The notes under the pieces: model-generated
Databases searched by the model: none
Told to the model about the DNA's origin: nothing
The model's input: only the letters and a program-made list of their open reading frames with translations
Shown here: positions 47,781 to 51,334 of the stretch, piece by piece
How positions within the stretch are numbered: position 1 is the stretch's first letter
Layout: each line of letters opens with the position of its first letter
Position numbers and translations under genes: made by a program
DNA from: Gelatoporia subvermispora B
Taxonomy: Eukaryota > Basidiomycota > Agaricomycetes > Polyporales > Gelatoporiaceae
Assembly (NCBI GenBank): GCA_000320605.2
Contig: KB445800.1
Span: 1 to 51,334, forward strand
Direction: 5' to 3'
DNA length: 51,334 nucleotides

Positions 47781-50351
47781 ATGGCCAACCCTCCGCTCCC
47801 ACCCCGCCCCTTCGACAACTACGACGACTACGCCCGCCGCAAGTCCCACGAATCTCCCCCTCCTCAAGTACCCCCGCTTCCGCCCGGTTTCAGAATCGTT
47901 GAAGAGGATCCCGACGAGGCTTCCCCGCCCCATTTCGAGGACCCGCTAGTGGCGCCACGTCCCCATAGGCTACAGCCAGATCTCCCGGCAAACGTGTGTC
48001 TTGTTTCAGAGCAACCGCACCGCGTACTAATATCCTCCAGATGGCCCGCACCCTCGACGAGCACCTCTCGCATCCTCCCGATCCATACAGATCTCGGTCT
48101 CCCCAGGCTCCCTACGGCGCCGGTCCCGCTTTCCCAGTAGCCCATCGCGTTCCAAGCCGCGGTCCCAGCCCCCTCCAGCCGCCGCAAGGCTCTAACTGGA
48201 GTCCTTGGGCAGGTACCGCACAGCCATCTGCTGCCCCTCCGTATCCGCCCGGAGCGCTCCCTCCCAACCAACAATATAGGCAGCCCCGTCCTCAGGACTC
48301 TCTTTCAAACTCGTTTGCTGGCCTCTCCGTCTCCGGTCAACCTAGGCAACACCGTCATACAGGAAGCAGCACGTCCATGTCCTCCACCTATGGCCTGCCG
48401 CCCAACTCGCCTCCCCAGCGCTACGGTCCGCCGCCTCAGCAGCCTGCAAACACGACTGGCCCACCATCTCTGACCGCGCCTCTTCCCACCGTCGCTGGTC
48501 TAGCCACGCACATCAACTCGATCCAGCAGCCTTCGACTAATCCAGCCAGTCAAGTTGCGTGGATACGTGACGTCCTGTCGCTTGTCGAGCGCTTGCAACC
48601 ACCGGCTTCAGTGACGTCCACAGGCTCTACGACTGATGCAACAGTCGGGCCCGCTCAGATATCTGATCCCGAACTGCAACGTCTCATCAACGTTGCGGTA
48701 CCCCTACTTGTTCAGATCTCGAATCAGCAACAGCAAACTCCGCTGCCGGCGCACGTCGTGGAGGCAATCTATCTGCGTGCGACCTGCGAGGCGACGGGAG
48801 CGTATCCAGAGTTTATCCCACATAACCCTCGTACCGCGTTCCGGAACTACGAACGTGCTGCGAAGGCAGGTTTCCATGCCGCCTGGTTCAAGCTTGGTAG
48901 AGACTATGAGAATTTCGGAGACGTCGGGCACGCGAAGGACTGCTTCGAGCGCGGTGTGAAGTTCAATGTCGAGAGTTGTCTCTACGTACGTGATTGCGCC
49001 ATTCCTGGTACCCATGTCGCTAATCACGATACTCGCAGCGAATGGGCATGGCTAACCTCATGGGTCAGCTCGGTCTCCCCGCGAACGCCGAGGCTGCGCT
49101 GCCGCTGCTCATCCGCGCCGCCGAACATGCCACGATCGAGGCTCCTCAGCCTGCCTACGTCTACGGGCTGCTCTTACTCAACGAGTTCACCCACATCTCG
49201 ATTCCTCCCCCATTGTTCGCGCCGTACATTGCCCCAGGCTCCTCGTTGCAGGTCGAGGCGCGCAAGCACCTCGAGCGCGCTGCATACCTCAACTTCGCGC
49301 CTGCACAGTACAAGCTCGGGCACGCTTACGAGTTCGCGATGCCGCCGTTCCCCTTCGATGCGCTGCTCAGCGTGCAATACTACTCCCTCGCTAGCCAGCA
49401 AGGCGAGATCGAGGCGGACATGGCCCTCAGCAAGTGGTTCCTGTGCGGCGCCGAGGGCGCATTCGAGAAGGACGAGGGGCTCGCGTACACGTTTGCCGAA
49501 AAGGCCGCGCGGAAGGGGCTGCCGAGCGCCGAATTCGCGATGGGCTACTACGCCGAAGTCGGGGTTGGTGGTCCGAAGGACCTCGAGGTGGCGTGTAAGT
49601 GGTACACCAAGGTACGTACTGCCCGCTTCATCGCATAGCCTTCGGGCAGCTTAATTCCGCGCGCTTCCAGGCTGCACAACACGGCAACACGGACGCCTCC
49701 GAGCGCCTGCAAGCCCTGTCGCAGCCCGCACCGCAGTCGCTCTCTCGGGAAGAGCACGAAAATATCACTGACAGCCGACTCGTCCGCAAGCGCACGCAGG
49801 CGAAGCAGCGCTCAGAGGCAACCCCGGGCGTGCAGCGCACGTCGATGAGTGCAGGGCAGGGGCAGCAGATCCTTGAGGACGCTAAGCGGTCTTCGCTCAC
49901 AAACGGACCCCCTGCCGCCGTCGCTCCCGCACAGCTGCCGCCGGTCGCAGAATACAACATGGCTATGCCCCCGTCGAACTCATATAGTCCCCGTCCGAGC
50001 ATGTCCGGCCCGCCGCCCCAAGCTCCGCAAGCCCGTCCGTTCGCGAACGCGCCGCGGTACAGTCTCGCGGACCCCGGTGTTGGCTCCGCTCCGCCATCAG
50101 CGTCCACATCGCCTAGGCCTGGCCTCCCCGTGTCGCCTGCCCCCGCGACTGCTCGCGAAAAGCTTCGACAGCAGACACAGCAGCAGCAGGGTCGCCCCAA
50201 CGGCGCCCCAGGCGTTGCGCCGTATCCCGAGCCTCCAGAGGAGGATGCGCCGCCTGCTAGGCCTCCTCCTGGACGGGGGCCAAAGACATTCGAGGAGATG
50301 GGTATTGTCAGCCACAAGGCATCAGAGGAGAAGGAGTGCGTCATCATGTAG
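47781..50351 (+). CDS. SKT5: Chitin synthase activator Skt5/Chs4 type (Sel1 repeats, CaaX)
   Basis: Predicted 803-residue Skt5/Chs4-type regulator, which anchors and activates chitin synthase at the plasma membrane. The N-terminal 270 residues are a Pro/Ser/Gln-rich tail. Sel1-like repeats follow from about residue 330 to 600: RTAFRNYERAAKAGFHAAWF, MGMANLMGQLGLPANAEAAL, LNFAPAQYKLGHAYEF, SAEFAMGYYAEVGVGGPKDL. A second disordered Pro/Gln-rich region leads to KTFEEMGIVSHKASEEKE and the terminal CVIM, a CaaX box for farnesylation as in yeast Skt5. Introns: 47994-48040 (with a TACTAA branch site), 48986-49038, 49612-49670; the exons sum to 804 codons. A minisatellite lies in its promoter. Confidence 0.92.
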
Positions 50352-50970
50352 GAGATCTGCTCCGGACTAAGAGAAGTTACGCGAGAATTGCTTTCAGCTT
50401 TGCTGTGCTTTTGCAGTTTTGTCTCTGTCTCCAGTCGGATTGTCTTGGGACATCAGTAAAAGTTGCAGATAATTCATAGTAGCAAAGGATCTATAATCAC
50501 TCTAATTTATTAAATTTGCATACCAAAAGGTGACATCGTAGACGGGTAGAGAGGATTCGGGCAGTCACGCAGGCACTCAGTACACCGAACTGAGTGTATT
50601 CGGATGATAGTATCGGATGGGCAATGCCAAGCAGCGTAGTCCAGCACACTATCGGGTGGAGTTGCATCCACATTGTCATTTTCTTGGAGTAAATCCGCTG
50701 CAAGATACATTCGATCTTTGCCTCAGGTTAGGTTATGAGACACCTCTTGGGGACCACCTCTACCCGTATTGTTTGGTATGTGCTAGATTTTGCATTACCT
50801 GCGGGAAAGCCACGCAGTGCCGGTCTTAGTCTCGCGCTCGCGTAGCATAGCAGTGCGGACTGAGGTACTTGAGAGCCATCCGTGACAGACGGGGATATAC
50901 ATGTCTGCGCTCACTCCACCAGCGAAGGGCGTCGTCCACATCAGGAAAATCTTACATCTACTTTGGCGCT

Positions 50971-51006
50971 GCTTTTCCTGCTTTGGGCTATTAAAGCAGG
51001 AAAAGC
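50971..51006. repeat. perfect 14-bp hairpin
   Basis: GCTTTTCCTGCTTT (50971-50984) and AAAGCAGGAAAAGC (50993-51006) are exact inverted repeats around an 8-nt loop. A second hairpin follows four bases later. Confidence 0.8.
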
Positions 51007-51010
51007 GACG

Positions 51011-51038
51011 AAATCCCAGTCCCCTGGGACTGGGATTT
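51011..51038. repeat. perfect 13-bp near-palindrome
   Basis: AAATCCCAGTCCC (51011-51023) and GGGACTGGGATTT (51026-51038) are exact inverted repeats separated by only CT. Confidence 0.85.
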
Positions 51039-51334
51039 TCCCGATTTCACCGCTTTTGGGGCGCTTATCGACCAGAAAAGATGTAAAAGTGGTAGAAGCA
51101 AACACGAGATTTTGCTGATGCACGGAATCCTCGCAATCCGTAGCCAGGTACCTGTCAAGCTCGTCATGAGTGTCCTTGCTCGTGCCACCACCTCGCAGGG
51201 CAGACATGTTGTCAAATATATTTCCTGATGTCTGTATCCTTGATAAGCATGACTTCCACTCCAAACGGAGCAAAAGGTACTGTACCTTGCTTGTTCCATT
51301 GTCAGATGCTGATGGCGCATCTGGAAAAACCTCA

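Larger units (their letters stand above)
50352..51334. other. intergenic right end with hairpins
   Basis: About 980 bp to the end of the window have no recognisable gene. Besides the two adjacent perfect hairpins at 50971-51038, an 8-bp inverted repeat (CACTCAGT ... ACTGAGTG) lies around 50574-50597. Confidence 0.5.

Overview
The window is nuclear DNA of a filamentous basidiomycete, most likely an agaricomycete close to the polypores. The evidence is dense genes with many 45-65 nt GT-AG introns (about 100 inferred here by frame and protein conservation), a white-collar-1 photoreceptor that ends without a GATA zinc finger, a tandem-BTB/CAP-Gly protein, a class II aldolase, and a complete set of fungal housekeeping proteins. 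No mobile-element proteins, CRISPR arrays, tRNA or rRNA genes were recognised.

Left part (1-24.2 kb), conserved core genes: SRPK-like kinase (+), eIF2-alpha (+), Noc4 (-), CCCH zinc-finger protein (-), Fus3/Kss1-type MAP kinase (+), a divergent 6-phosphogluconate dehydrogenase (+), mitochondrial pyruvate dehydrogenase kinase (+), WC-1 (-), fructose-bisphosphate aldolase (+), mitochondrial ribosomal protein mL41 (-) and Tsr3 (+). mL41 and Tsr3 start head to head 122 bp apart. Translation and ribosome biogenesis are well represented here: eIF2-alpha, Noc4, mL41, Tsr3, and uL16 further right.

Middle part (24.2-29.1 kb), a gene-poor accessory island. It holds two paralogous genes for small secreted six-cysteine proteins (26.2-27.4 kb) with identical gene architecture and the cysteine order of knottins (C-C-CC-C-C). 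Upstream are at least two decayed copies of the same locus. The island ends with a degenerate RNA polymerase III subunit Rpc34 gene that carries an in-frame stop. The two knottin-like genes are the best candidates here for something not described before.

Right part (29.1-51.3 kb): a Spt21/Ams2-like histone-gene regulator with ACGCGT boxes upstream, a small gene whose product ends in a cysteine-repeat tail, ribosomal protein uL16, a 13-exon GH20 hexosaminidase, dynactin subunit 6, the BTB/BTB/CAP-Gly protein, a zinc alcohol dehydrogenase, a small basidiomycete protein with a possible LAMTOR1/Ego1-like N-terminus, and a Skt5/Chs4-type chitin synthase activator ending in a CaaX box. The last kilobase contains two back-to-back perfect hairpins.

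All gene models were built by hand: exon junctions were chosen so that conserved motifs join in frame, and for the CDS models the summed exon lengths were checked to be a multiple of three. Functions come from motif recognition only; no database search was possible.
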